From Chloroflexota bacterium (GTDB lineage Bacteria > Chloroflexota > Anaerolineae > Aggregatilineales > UBA2796), in NCBI GenBank assembly GCA_003695215.1, contig RFIM01000112.1, positions 1 to 6,045 on the forward strand: DNA of 6,045 nucleotides, in the 5' to 3' direction. Of the stretch, positions 1 to 6,045 are shown one piece after another (position 1 is the stretch's first letter; every line of letters starts with the position of its first letter). The position numbers and the translations under genes are program-made. The notes beneath the pieces are model-generated. The model saw nothing but the letters and a program-made list of their open reading frames with translations, was not told the origin of the DNA and searched no databases.

Positions 1-1023
1 GGCATTCAGGGCGTGGCTATCGGCTGGATCGCAGGCGCTGTGGCGCAAATGAGCCTGCAATTTCTAGGGATGCGCGGCGTGCGCCTGCGCTTGATGTTCT
101 GGAGCCTGCCGCAGATGCTCAGGCATCGCGGCTTGCAGCGCATCGGCGCCCTTTACCTGCCTGTGCTGTTCACGCTGATCATCGACGTGCTGATCAACCG
201 TCCGTTCAGCTACACTATCGCTTCACAGACAGGCGAAGGCAACATTGCCTACATGCATTGGGCAACCAACCTGCGCGAGTTCCCAATGGGCTTAGTCGGC
301 ACGGCGATTTCAATTGCCATCCTGCCGACTCTAGCGCGGCAAGCGCTTCAGCTCAGCCAGCGGACAGCATTCCGTCAGACGCTCGGTCAGGGCATACGCC
401 TGGCCCTGACGCTGATCATACCGGCTGCTATCGGCATGTTCGTCTTAGCAGGCCCGCTGATCGGCTTGCTCTTCGAGCATGGGCAGTTCACAGCGCAAAA
501 TACCTTCGATATGGCTGTCGTGCTGCGCCTATACTTGGTTGGCATTCCGTTTGCGGCAGTAGACCTACTCTTGATCAGCGCCTTCTATGCGCAGCGCGAC
601 TCGCTGACGCCTGCGCTGGTCGGCCTATTCAGCCTGGGCTGTTACATCGTTGTGACGCTCTTGCTCCTGCCGCACATCGGCTTTTTGAGCCTGATGGTCG
701 CCGATTCGTTCAAGCATCTAGTGCACATGAGCGTGTCATTTCTGCTGCTGCGGCGCCGTTTGAGCGGCCTGGGCGACCAGCGCCTGATGGGCACAGCCAT
801 CAAGGTCAGTGGCGCTGCGCTAGTGATGGGCGTAGCCGTCTATGGATTGGCGCGCGCAGTGGCTGAGCTATTTCCGCCGCAAGGGCTACAAGAACGCCTG
901 CTGCTGGTCTTTGTGCCAAGTGCAGCAGGCGTTGCTTTATACTTCTTCATGGCGTCGCGCTTGCAGCTGAACGAGTTCACGCTCTTTGTGCGCGCTCTAA
1001 CGCGACGCCTACGGCGCGGCTAG
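1..1023 (+). CDS. murJ: MurJ/MviN-family lipid II flippase, C-terminal part (5' end outside window)
   Basis: Integral membrane protein of the MOP superfamily, expected to flip the peptidoglycan precursor lipid II across the cytoplasmic membrane. The open frame runs in from base 1 (GIQGVAIGW...) without a start, so the GTG at position 13 is an internal valine and not the start. The 340 visible residues carry about nine hydrophobic segments, matching TM6 to TM14 of the 14-TM family, so roughly the first 180-190 residues are missing. Family landmarks: a TM6-like GIQGVAIGW opening (1-9), EFPMGLVGTAISIAILPTL (93-111), LLFEHGQFTAQ (156-166), AFYAQRDSLTP (194-204) and a basic C-terminal end (RALTRRLRRG). 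At the place where proteobacterial MurJ has the TM8 motif YADR, this protein reads WATN (87-90), with an Arg two residues later (R92). The stop is TAG at 1021-1023, 2 bp from the convergent livF stop. The family is clear; the exact substrate is inferred from the family. Confidence 0.9.
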   Translation, partial: GIQGVAIGWIAGAVAQMSLQFLGMRGVRLRLMFWSLPQMLRHRGLQRIGALYLPVLFTLIIDVLINRPFSYTIASQTGEGNIAYMHWATNLREFPMGLVGTAISIAILPTLARQALQLSQRTAFRQTLGQGIRLALTLIIPAAIGMFVLAGPLIGLLFEHGQFTAQNTFDMAVVLRLYLVGIPFAAVDLLLISAFYAQRDSLTPALVGLFSLGCYIVVTLLLLPHIGFLSLMVADSFKHLVHMSVSFLLLRRRLSGLGDQRLMGTAIKVSGAALVMGVAVYGLARAVAELFPPQGLQERLLLVFVPSAAGVALYFFMASRLQLNEFTLFVRALTRRLRRG

Positions 1024-1025
1024 GT

Positions 1026-1736
1026 TTATTCTTCGCCCAGATACGCCTTGCGCACCACTTCGCTATTTTGCAGCGTCTTGGCGTCATCGGCTAAGACAAT
1101 CTGCCCTGATTGTAGGACATAGCCGCGATCGGCCACTTGGAGCGCCATACGCGCGTTCTGTTCCACCAACAAGATGGTAGTGCCTTGCGCGTGCAGCTGC
1201 TGGATGATCTCGAAGATTTGATCGACCAGCACAGGCGCCAAGCCCATAGACGGTTCGTCCAGCAGCAGAATGCGCGGATTGAGCAGCAAGCCGCGCGCCA
1301 TTGCCAGCATCTGCTGCTCGCCGCCGCTGAGCGTGCCGCCTAGCTGATTCAGGCGTTCCTTGATGCGCGGAAAGAGCGTGAGCACGTATTCCATACGCTC
1401 TTGCATCTGATGGCGCGGCACAGAGAAGCCGCCCATCTCAAGGTTCTCGCGCACGGTCAGCTCGGGGAAGATACGGCGACCTTCAGGCACATGCCCAACG
1501 CCCAAGCGCGTGATTTTGTGTGGCGGTAAGTTGTTCAGCAGCATATCTTCAAAGACGATCTTGCCGATGCGCGGGCGCGCCAAGCCACTGATGGTGCGCA
1601 AGGTCGTGCTTTTGCCGGCGCCGTTGGCGCCGATCAGCGTCACCACCTCGCCCTGATTAACTTCGAGCGAGATGCCTTTCAAGGCGTGGATATGCCCATA
1701 GTAGGTATGAACGTTCTCTAGCTTTAGCAGTGTCAT
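1026..1736 (-). CDS. livF: Branched-chain amino acid ABC transporter ATP-binding protein LivF
   Basis: One of the two cytoplasmic ATPases of the LIV importer; it pairs with LivG to drive transport through LivH-LivM. The 236-residue length is normal for LivF. Visible motifs: Walker A GANGAGKST (36-44), the LivF-type Q-loop region HVPEGRRIFPELTVRENL (82-99), ABC signature LSGGEQQ (136-142), Walker B ILLLDEP with catalytic Glu161 (156-162), D-loop SMGLAP (163-168), and switch region LVEQN (190-194), where Gln193 takes the usual His position, as is typical of LivF. It ends with the family-typical VRKAYLGEE. The ATG at 1736 is preceded by GAGAGG with 9-nt spacing. It is the last gene of the operon, 13 bp after livG, and its TAA stop lies 2 bp from the convergent murJ stop. 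LivF is distinguished from LivG by the LSGGEQQ signature and the VEQN switch. Confidence 0.95.
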   Translation of the reverse strand: MTLLKLENVHTYYGHIHALKGISLEVNQGEVVTLIGANGAGKSTTLRTISGLARPRIGKIVFEDMLLNNLPPHKITRLGVGHVPEGRRIFPELTVRENLEMGGFSVPRHQMQERMEYVLTLFPRIKERLNQLGGTLSGGEQQMLAMARGLLLNPRILLLDEPSMGLAPVLVDQIFEIIQQLHAQGTTILLVEQNARMALQVADRGYVLQSGQIVLADDAKTLQNSEVVRKAYLGEE

Positions 1737-1745
1737 GAGCTTGCG

Positions 1746-1751
1746 CCTCTC
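1746..1751 (-). promoter_or_regulatory. livF Shine-Dalgarno site overlapping the livG stop codon
   Basis: Read on the minus strand the junction is TGAGAGG, followed by CGCAAGCTC and then ATG. The livG TGA (1752-1750) shares two bases with the GAGAGG ribosome binding site, which lies 9 nt before the livF ATG. Ribosomes finishing livG therefore terminate on the livF binding site, which suggests translational coupling. The overlap is seen directly; coupling is inferred. Confidence 0.75.
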
Positions 1752-2529
1752 AAATGTGACTGGCCGCGCTGCCGCGCCCTAGATATGCTTCGATCACCTG
1801 AGGATTGCGCCGCACTTCCTCTGGCGTGCCTTCCGCGATCTTCTGCCCGTAATCCAGCACTGTGACGCGCTCCGAGATGCCCATGACCACGCGCATGTCA
1901 TGCTCAATTAGCAGCACTGTGATGCCGAATTTATCGCGCACAGCGCGGAAGAGCTGCATCGCCGCAGCCGACTCTTGCGGATTCATGCCTGCTGTGGGCT
2001 CATCCAGCAGCAGCAGCTTGGGCTCGCTGGCCAAAGCGCGCGCGATCTCTAAGCGGCGCTGATCGCCGTAGGGCAGGTTCTTCGCCACTTCGTTGGCTTT
2101 GTCGCGCAGCCCGACAAACTCGAGCAGGTTTTCGGCGCGGCGCTGCGCCTCACGCTCTTGCTGGCCGAAGGCAGGCAAGCGCAGAATCGTCTGCGCCAGG
2201 TCGATGTTCAGGCGCGGATGCATGCCGACCAGGCAATTCTCGATCACAGTCATGGCGCCGAAGAGCCGAATGTTCTGAAAAGTGCGCGCGATGCCCGCGC
2301 GATTGATCCAATTCGGTTTCAGCCCGGTAATATCCTTGCCATCAAAAATGATCTTGCCCTCGTCAGGCGTGTAGATGCCCGTCAGCAAGTTGAAGAAAGT
2401 CGTTTTGCCCGCGCCATTCGGCCCGATGATGGCGTTGATAGTGTGCGGCTCGATGAAGTAATCCACATTTTGAACTGCGATCAAGCCGCCGAAACGCTTA
2501 GTGACGCCTTTGGCTTCCAAGAGTGGCAT
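1750..2529 (-). CDS. livG: Branched-chain amino acid ABC transporter ATP-binding protein LivG
   Basis: Second ATPase subunit of the LIV importer. Length is 259 residues, normal for LivG. Visible motifs: Walker A GPNGAGKTT (36-44), Q-loop ARTFQNIRLF with Gln85 (81-90), signature LPYGDQRRLEIARAL (152-166, the LivG variant in which the usual SGGQ is replaced by YGDQ), Walker B LLLLDEP with Glu177 (172-178), AGMNP D-loop (180-184), and switch His210 in LLIEHDM (206-212). It ends with the LivG-type C-terminal element EVRRNPQVIEAYLGRG (238-253), followed by a short SAASHI tail. The insertion after the Q-loop (about 100-150) between Walker A and signature is usual for LivG. Its ATG follows the livM stop by 3 bp, and the AAGGAG ribosome binding site lies inside the end of livM. 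ATP binding and hydrolysis residues are all intact. Confidence 0.95.
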   Translation of the reverse strand: MPLLEAKGVTKRFGGLIAVQNVDYFIEPHTINAIIGPNGAGKTTFFNLLTGIYTPDEGKIIFDGKDITGLKPNWINRAGIARTFQNIRLFGAMTVIENCLVGMHPRLNIDLAQTILRLPAFGQQEREAQRRAENLLEFVGLRDKANEVAKNLPYGDQRRLEIARALASEPKLLLLDEPTAGMNPQESAAAMQLFRAVRDKFGITVLLIEHDMRVVMGISERVTVLDYGQKIAEGTPEEVRRNPQVIEAYLGRGSAASHI

Positions 2530-2532
2530 GGT

Positions 2533-3990
2533 TCAAGGCTTCTCCTTCGGCTCCTGGCTGAGCAAGTCCTCAGGCTTGATCACGACGACGTCAGCTTCGA
2601 TCTCTTTTTCAGGGATTTCTTCTTTGCCCATGGCCTCCTGCAGCTCCATTTGGCGGCGCTTGGCAGGCCAGACGCCCGATGGGCGGAAGATCATCATGAT
2701 GATCAAGAGCAAGCCGAAGACGAAGCGCTCATAGCGCGCAGGCTCAAGCTGCTGAGGCCAATCGCGGATCGGAAAGTTGAGGATTGGCACGACCCAGTCG
2801 ATATTTTTGAGCGCGTTGATCTGCAGCGAAAAGTTCTTCAGCACCTGCAGGTTCAGCAAAGTCACGATCACAGCGCCGAGGATTGCGCCGCGAATGCTGC
2901 CCATGCCGCCGACGATCACGATCGCCAAGATGAAGATGGATTGGATAAAGCTGAAGCTCTCTGGGCTGACGAAAGTATTGCGCGCTGCGAAGATGACGCC
3001 CATGGCGCCTGCAAACGAGGCGCCCATAGCGAAGGCCAGCAATTTCATCTTCACTTTGGGCACGCCCATAGCTTGCGCCGCCACTTCATCCTCGCGAATG
3101 GCCGTCCAGGCGCGCCCAATGGGCGAGTTATCCAGCCGCGCCGCGATCAAGGCTGCCAAGCCACAGACCAATAGCACCAGGCCGTAGTAGAACAGCTGAT
3201 AGGTGAAGGCGCGCACGTTGTTCACAGGCAGACCCAAAGCGTTGGTCAGGCCCTCAACAGCTTGGAACGCGAAGTCGGGCAGGGGCGGGCTGACGATGCC
3301 TGGCAAGCCTTGCGCGCCGTTAGTGATGTTGATCGGATTGCGCCGATTGGACGAGATGTTGCTCAAGTTGCTGACCAGAATGCGGATGATCTCGCCGAAG
3401 CCGAGCGTGACGATTGCCAGGTAATCGCCGCGCAAGCGCAGCACAGGCAAGCCGAGTAGGATGCCTGTGATCGCCGCGGCGATCACGCCCAGGAACAGAA
3501 ACAACCAGAACATCTCTGGCGCTGCCTGCGCGCCTGTGGCGCGGACGATGGTGTTGGCATTCGAGGTGAAAATGCCCCACAGGTAGGCGCCGACGGCGAA
3601 AAAGGCCACGTAGCCCAAGTCCAGCAAGCCTGCAAAGCCGACTACGACGTTCAAGCCGATAGCCATAGCTGCGAAAATAGCGATCTGCGTGATCAGCTCT
3701 AGGTAGAACGAGTCTTGCATGCCTAGAATCGGCATGAGCACTAAGCCAATGATCGCGATCAGCACTGCGCGCAGCTCTAGCGGAATCTTCAGGGCGAAGA
3801 TGATGAACGGCGAGAAAACAAACATCGGAAACAGGATCGCCGAGTAAGTCGGAAACCACAGATCAGTCCGACTCAAGCTGCGCAGCAATGTGAAGACGAC
3901 TAGCACATAAGCAATGGCAAAGATGGTCGGCAGTGCTTCACGCCAATTCAATTGAGGTGATTTGTTCTCTGAGATCGTGTAGGTGGCCAT
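2533..3990 (-). CDS. livM: Branched-chain amino acid ABC transporter permease LivM, with charged C-terminal tail
   Basis: Transmembrane channel subunit that pairs with LivH. At 485 residues it is longer than the ~300-430 typical of LivM. The N-terminal part (about 20-95) holds about three extra hydrophobic segments, as in the longer LivM proteins. The core then begins with ELITQIAIFAAMAIGLNVVV (98-117), followed by GFAGLLDLGYVAFFAVGAY (118-136), LRLRGDYLAIVTLGFGEIIR (184-203) and a TNGAQGLPGI loop (223-232). The EAA-like cytoplasmic loop that contacts the ATPases reads TAIREDEVAAQAMGVPK (296-312), then VGGMGSIRGAILGAV (360-374) and RPSGVW (436-441). After this normal family end comes a 44-residue hydrophilic tail (442-485) with 12 acidic and 8 basic residues, which should be cytoplasmic. 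The ATG at 3990 follows AAAAGG (3999-4004) with 8-nt spacing and lies 3 bp after the livH stop. Family assignment is firm; the tail's role is unknown. Confidence 0.94.
   Translation of the reverse strand: MATYTISENKSPQLNWREALPTIFAIAYVLVVFTLLRSLSRTDLWFPTYSAILFPMFVFSPFIIFALKIPLELRAVLIAIIGLVLMPILGMQDSFYLELITQIAIFAAMAIGLNVVVGFAGLLDLGYVAFFAVGAYLWGIFTSNANTIVRATGAQAAPEMFWLFLFLGVIAAAITGILLGLPVLRLRGDYLAIVTLGFGEIIRILVSNLSNISSNRRNPINITNGAQGLPGIVSPPLPDFAFQAVEGLTNALGLPVNNVRAFTYQLFYYGLVLLVCGLAALIAARLDNSPIGRAWTAIREDEVAAQAMGVPKVKMKLLAFAMGASFAGAMGVIFAARNTFVSPESFSFIQSIFILAIVIVGGMGSIRGAILGAVIVTLLNLQVLKNFSLQINALKNIDWVVPILNFPIRDWPQQLEPARYERFVFGLLLIIMMIFRPSGVWPAKRRQMELQEAMGKEEIPEKEIEADVVVIKPEDLLSQEPKEKP
2542..2547 (-). 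promoter_or_regulatory. livG Shine-Dalgarno site inside the end of livM
   Basis: The minus strand reads AAGGAG, then 12 nt (AAGCCTTGAACC), then the livG ATG at 2529. The site lies within the last codons of livM (encoding KEKP), so livM translation passes over it. The spacing is somewhat long, but the match is strong and no better start is near. Confidence 0.65.
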
Positions 3991-3993
3991 AGC

Positions 3994-5181
3994 TTAAACC
4001 TTTTCGTCAACTTTCTTGCCCAGCAAGCCAGTCGGGCGGAACAGCAAGACCAGGATCAGCACGGCGAAGGCGAAAATATCGCTATACCCCAAGCCAAGCG
4101 CCGGGAAGTATGGCAGAAGCGCCGAGAAGAACGCCTCCAACATGCCCAGCAGCAAGCCGCCTAACATGGCGCCTGTGATATTGCCGATGCCGCCTAGCAC
4201 AGCCGCTGTGAACGCCTTCAGGCCAGGGATGAAGCCGATGTACGGCGTGACGTTGGTCGTCTTCAGGCCGTATAGCACGCCTGCGGCGCCGCCTAAAGCA
4301 CCACCGACCATGAAGGTGATGGTGATCATCAAGTTCACATTAATGCCCATCAAGCTGGCTGTAGCTTGATCTTGCGAGACAGCACGAATGCCCTTGCCGA
4401 TCTTAGTGGCGTTCACGAAGTAGTTCAAGCCGACCAGCATGATGACTGCGCTCAGGATGATGATGAAGGTCGTGTTGGTGGTCGAGAGGCCTTCCGCCAA
4501 GACGATGCGCTGAGTCAGGAACGGAATCTGGTCGGTCAGGTAGGGCATGTTGAAAATGTTGCGATTGAGCGCCTGGAAGCCGCGCACGAAGTCGGTCAGG
4601 AAGAAGGAGACTCCGATCGCTGAGATGAGCGGCACAAGGCGCGGCGCGCCGCGCAACGGCTTATAGGCGACGCGTTCGACGATCACAGCGACGCCGCCAC
4701 AAATGACCATTGCAGCGGCGATCATCAGCACGATCACGAGCAAAGGCGGCAAGGTGGTGAGCAGTTGCCCATCTCTCAGGCGCACCATCACCTCGTAGCC
4801 GATCACAGCGCCCATCATGAAGATTTCGCTATGGGCGAAGTTGATGAATTTCAGCACGCCATAGACCATAGTGTAGCCGAGCGCGATCACAGCGTACACG
4901 AAGCCGATGGTGATGCCATCTAGGAACATATTGGGCAGTTGGCGCACCACTTGCTCAAATAAGTTGATGCGCGCAGGCACACGCAAAATATCTATACCGT
5001 GCCAATCGGTCTGCAGCACAAAGCCAACGACTAGCGCTAGCAGGGAAATACTACTGCCTGCAATAACCACGAACAAAAGAATCTGCCCGATTGGCTTCAA
5101 AACATATTGCAGCACCCAGTCGCCTACGTTATTGAACAAGTCGCGTGGTGTGAGTTTTGCCAAGTCTGAGATAGCAGTCAT
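3994..5181 (-). CDS. livH: Branched-chain amino acid ABC transporter permease LivH, with long N-terminal extension
   Basis: Channel subunit partnering LivM. From the chosen ATG at 5181 it is 395 residues, against about 290-310 for common LivH. The excess is an N-terminal region of about 80-85 residues with one strong hydrophobic segment (31-55). The canonical core then follows: GITIGFVYAVIALGYTMVYG (89-108), VLKFINFAHSEIFMMGA (109-125), the EAA-like loop AVSQDQATASLMGINVN (267-283), VGGALGGAAGVLYG (292-305), LKAFTAAVLGGIGNITGAML (321-340) and a terminal LFRPTGLLG (380-388). An upstream in-frame ATG at 5196 would add five residues (MERLY) but has no ribosome binding site. GGAG lies 9 nt before the ATG at 5181, so that start is preferred. 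The gene is 90 bp downstream of the binding-protein gene, across a hairpin, and 3 bp before livM. Numbering here counts the ATG at 5181 as residue 1. Confidence 0.92.
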   Translation of the reverse strand: MTAISDLAKLTPRDLFNNVGDWVLQYVLKPIGQILLFVVIAGSSISLLALVVGFVLQTDWHGIDILRVPARINLFEQVVRQLPNMFLDGITIGFVYAVIALGYTMVYGVLKFINFAHSEIFMMGAVIGYEVMVRLRDGQLLTTLPPLLVIVLMIAAAMVICGGVAVIVERVAYKPLRGAPRLVPLISAIGVSFFLTDFVRGFQALNRNIFNMPYLTDQIPFLTQRIVLAEGLSTTNTTFIIILSAVIMLVGLNYFVNATKIGKGIRAVSQDQATASLMGINVNLMITITFMVGGALGGAAGVLYGLKTTNVTPYIGFIPGLKAFTAAVLGGIGNITGAMLGGLLLGMLEAFFSALLPYFPALGLGYSDIFAFAVLILVLLFRPTGLLGKKVDEKV

Positions 5182-5190
5182 ATAGAGGCG

Positions 5191-5194
5191 CTCC
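5191..5194 (-). promoter_or_regulatory. livH ribosome binding site that selects the 5181 start
   Basis: The minus strand reads ATGGAGCGCCTCTATATG. GGAG sits 9 nt before the second ATG (5181) and lies just inside the reading frame opened by the first ATG (5196). Upstream of the first ATG there is only TTTGTATCACACAA, with no purine-rich site. This favours initiation at 5181. Confidence 0.6.
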
Positions 5195-5206
5195 ATTTGT
5201 GTGATA

Positions 5207-5236
5207 CAAACAAGGGAGGCGGAAGAGCCTCCCTTG
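5207..5236 (-). terminator. Intercistronic hairpin between binding-protein gene and livH (leaky terminator or mRNA-stabilising stem)
   Basis: A perfect 10-bp inverted repeat, CAAGGGAGGC and GCCTCCCTTG, flanks the 6-nt loop TCTTCC (minus strand). The arms are at 5227-5236 and 5211-5220. Directly after the stem comes TTTGT, making a short, interrupted T-run. The stem lies about 35 bp after the binding-protein stop and about 30 bp before the livH start. It resembles a weak Rho-independent terminator. In binding-protein ABC operons such stems commonly lower downstream transcription or protect the 3' end of the binding-protein mRNA. The hairpin is seen directly; its function is inferred. Confidence 0.75.
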
Positions 5237-5271
5237 CTGGCTAGCCGCCCATGCTGGTACGGCTATTGAAG

Positions 5272-6045
5272 TCAGTTGCCCGCCATCTCTTTCGCCGTCA
5301 GCGGCGAAGGCGCCTGGATGCTGGTGATCAGCGGATTCTCACCCCACTTCTCGGGATCGGCGCTAGCAACCTGCAGAATGTAGTAGGTCGCCATCTTCGG
5401 ATCGCCATTAGCGTCGAAGCTGATGGTGCCGATGACCGTCTCGAAGTCCTCAGTAGCGCGCACTGCCGCAGCCACCTGGGCGCGAGTCGGCATCTCGCCG
5501 TTGTTCTCCTTGATCGCCTTGACCAAGGCGTTGATCACGATCTGCGTGGCTGCGTAGCCTTCAGCCGCGTAGGCCTCTGGGTTGATGCCGAACTGCGCCT
5601 TGTAGTCCTCGATGAACTGTGCCGCTGCAGGATACAGGCTAGCTGGACCAGCAGTGGTGGTGTAGATCATGCCGACGACTGCCTCGCCGCCGATCTTGGC
5701 CAGGTCAGAGCTATCCATGCCGTCTGGGCCCATGAACTGCGACTTCAGGCCCTTCTCACGCGCTTGGCGGAAGAACACAGCTGCTTGGTTGTAAATGCCG
5801 CCGAAGTAGACCAGGTCTGGCTCTTGGGCGAGGATAGGCGTGATAACTGCATCGAAGTTGGCGGTCTCAGTGGTGCCTTCAAAGCCGAGCACTTCCACGC
5901 CTGCTTCCTCGAGCGCCTGAGCGAAGAAGGTAGCTACGCCTTCGCCGTAGGCGGTCTTGTCATGCAGCACGAAAGCTGTCTTGATCTTCAGCTCTTCGAC
6001 AGCGAACTTGGCTCCGGCTGCGCCCTGGGCATCATCGCGACCGCA
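5272..6045 (-). CDS. livK: Branched-chain amino acid ABC transporter substrate-binding protein (LivK/LivJ-like), N-terminus outside window
   Basis: Extracytoplasmic type I periplasmic-binding-fold protein that captures the ligand for LivHMGF. The frame stays open to the window edge. The first visible residues are CGRDDAQGAAGAKFAVEELK, the hinge-proximal CGRDDxQG motif of LivJ/LivK-type proteins, so the GTG at 5970 is internal and about 130-150 residues, including the signal peptide or lipobox, are missing. The 257 visible residues include VLHDKTAYGEGVATFF (26-41), YFGGIYNQAAVFFRQAREKG (80-99), FMGPDGMDSSDLAKIGGEA (104-122), the AYAAEGYAATQIVINAL helix (158-174) and the C-terminal IGTISFDANGDPKMATYYIL (205-224). 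These match the leucine-binding family along the whole length. The gene lies upstream of livH in the same direction, probably first in the operon. Ligand identity (Leu/Ile/Val or another amino acid or amide) is not fixed by the visible part; the symbol is by family and position. Confidence 0.92.
   Translation of the reverse strand, partial: CGRDDAQGAAGAKFAVEELKIKTAFVLHDKTAYGEGVATFFAQALEEAGVEVLGFEGTTETANFDAVITPILAQEPDLVYFGGIYNQAAVFFRQAREKGLKSQFMGPDGMDSSDLAKIGGEAVVGMIYTTTAGPASLYPAAAQFIEDYKAQFGINPEAYAAEGYAATQIVINALVKAIKENNGEMPTRAQVAAAVRATEDFETVIGTISFDANGDPKMATYYILQVASADPEKWGENPLITSIQAPSPLTAKEMAGN

Noticed and set aside
13..15. GTG as the start of the MurJ-like gene
   Set aside because: The frame is open upstream to base 1 and the codons before it (GIQG) match the family, so this is an internal valine.
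258..866. 202-codon open frame inside murJ in another plus-strand frame
   Set aside because: It is fully contained in the MurJ frame, which has clear family motifs throughout; the translation is low-complexity Ala/Arg/Pro/His-rich without a domain.
1003..1020. Possible terminator hairpin CGCC-TAC-GGCG at the end of murJ
   Set aside because: The stem is only four base pairs and the following bases are not a clean T-run; it is too weak to call in DNA of this composition.
1152..1166. Loss of the switch histidine in LivF (LVEQN)
   Set aside because: Gln at this position is normal for LivF proteins and is not a sign of inactivation.
2035..2078. Degenerate ABC signature in LivG (LPYGDQ rather than LSGGQ)
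   Set aside because: LivG proteins usually carry an LSYGEQ-like variant, so this is within the family norm.
2158..3174. Long plus-strand open frame (338 codons) antisense to livG and livM
   Set aside because: It crosses two well-supported genes. Its product is rich in Asp, His, Gln, Ala and Arg with no recognisable domain, as expected for the reverse of a hydrophobic-protein gene in biased-codon DNA.
3320..3859. 179-codon minus-strand open frame inside livM
   Set aside because: It is a shifted-frame shadow of livM with an Arg/His-rich translation and no ribosome binding logic.
5239..5246. GGCTAGCC 8-bp palindrome downstream of the binding-protein stop
   Set aside because: Single short palindrome with no repeat partner or known function; probably chance.
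5968..5970. GTG as the start of the binding-protein gene
   Set aside because: The upstream in-frame codons encode the conserved CGRDDAQG region; the gene runs off the window edge.

Overview
The window is an ordinary, gene-dense chromosomal segment. It holds the 3' part of one gene on the plus strand and a near-complete high-affinity branched-chain amino acid (LIV-type) ABC transporter operon on the minus strand. GC content looks moderate to fairly high. The protein sequences (a MurJ-like flippase, and a Liv system with long membrane subunits and a CGRDD-type binding protein) look most like Chloroflexota, possibly Anaerolineae. That assignment rests on general resemblance only, with no search, and is tentative.

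Layout: positions 1-1023 (+) encode the C-terminal ~340 residues of a MurJ/MviN-family lipid II flippase whose start lies left of the window. Two bases beyond its stop, the convergent operon ends. Read in its own direction (right to left), the operon is: binding protein livK/livJ-like (5272 to beyond 6045, N-terminus outside the window), livH permease (3994-5181), livM permease (2533-3990), livG ATPase (1750-2529) and livF ATPase (1026-1736). The last four genes are separated by 3-13 bp. The only sizeable gap is the 90 bp between the binding protein and livH. It contains a perfect 10-bp hairpin with a T-rich 3' flank, probably a leaky terminator or mRNA-stabilising stem that lets the binding protein be made in excess over the membrane complex.

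How the genes work together: the extracytoplasmic binding protein captures a hydrophobic amino acid or related small ligand and delivers it to the LivH-LivM channel. LivG and LivF form the cytoplasmic ATPase pair that powers import. The exact substrate (Leu/Ile/Val or another amino acid or amide) cannot be decided from this window. The murJ-like gene is unrelated to transport of amino acids and merely abuts the operon tail to tail.

I see no mobile element, CRISPR array, RNA gene or novel defence-type system, and no stretch over 300 bases lacks a gene. Points worth a second look are modest: the livK-livH hairpin, the long N-terminal extension of LivH, the charged C-terminal tail of LivM, an apparent substitution at the conserved TM8 arginine of the MurJ-like protein, and the 2-bp convergent junction.
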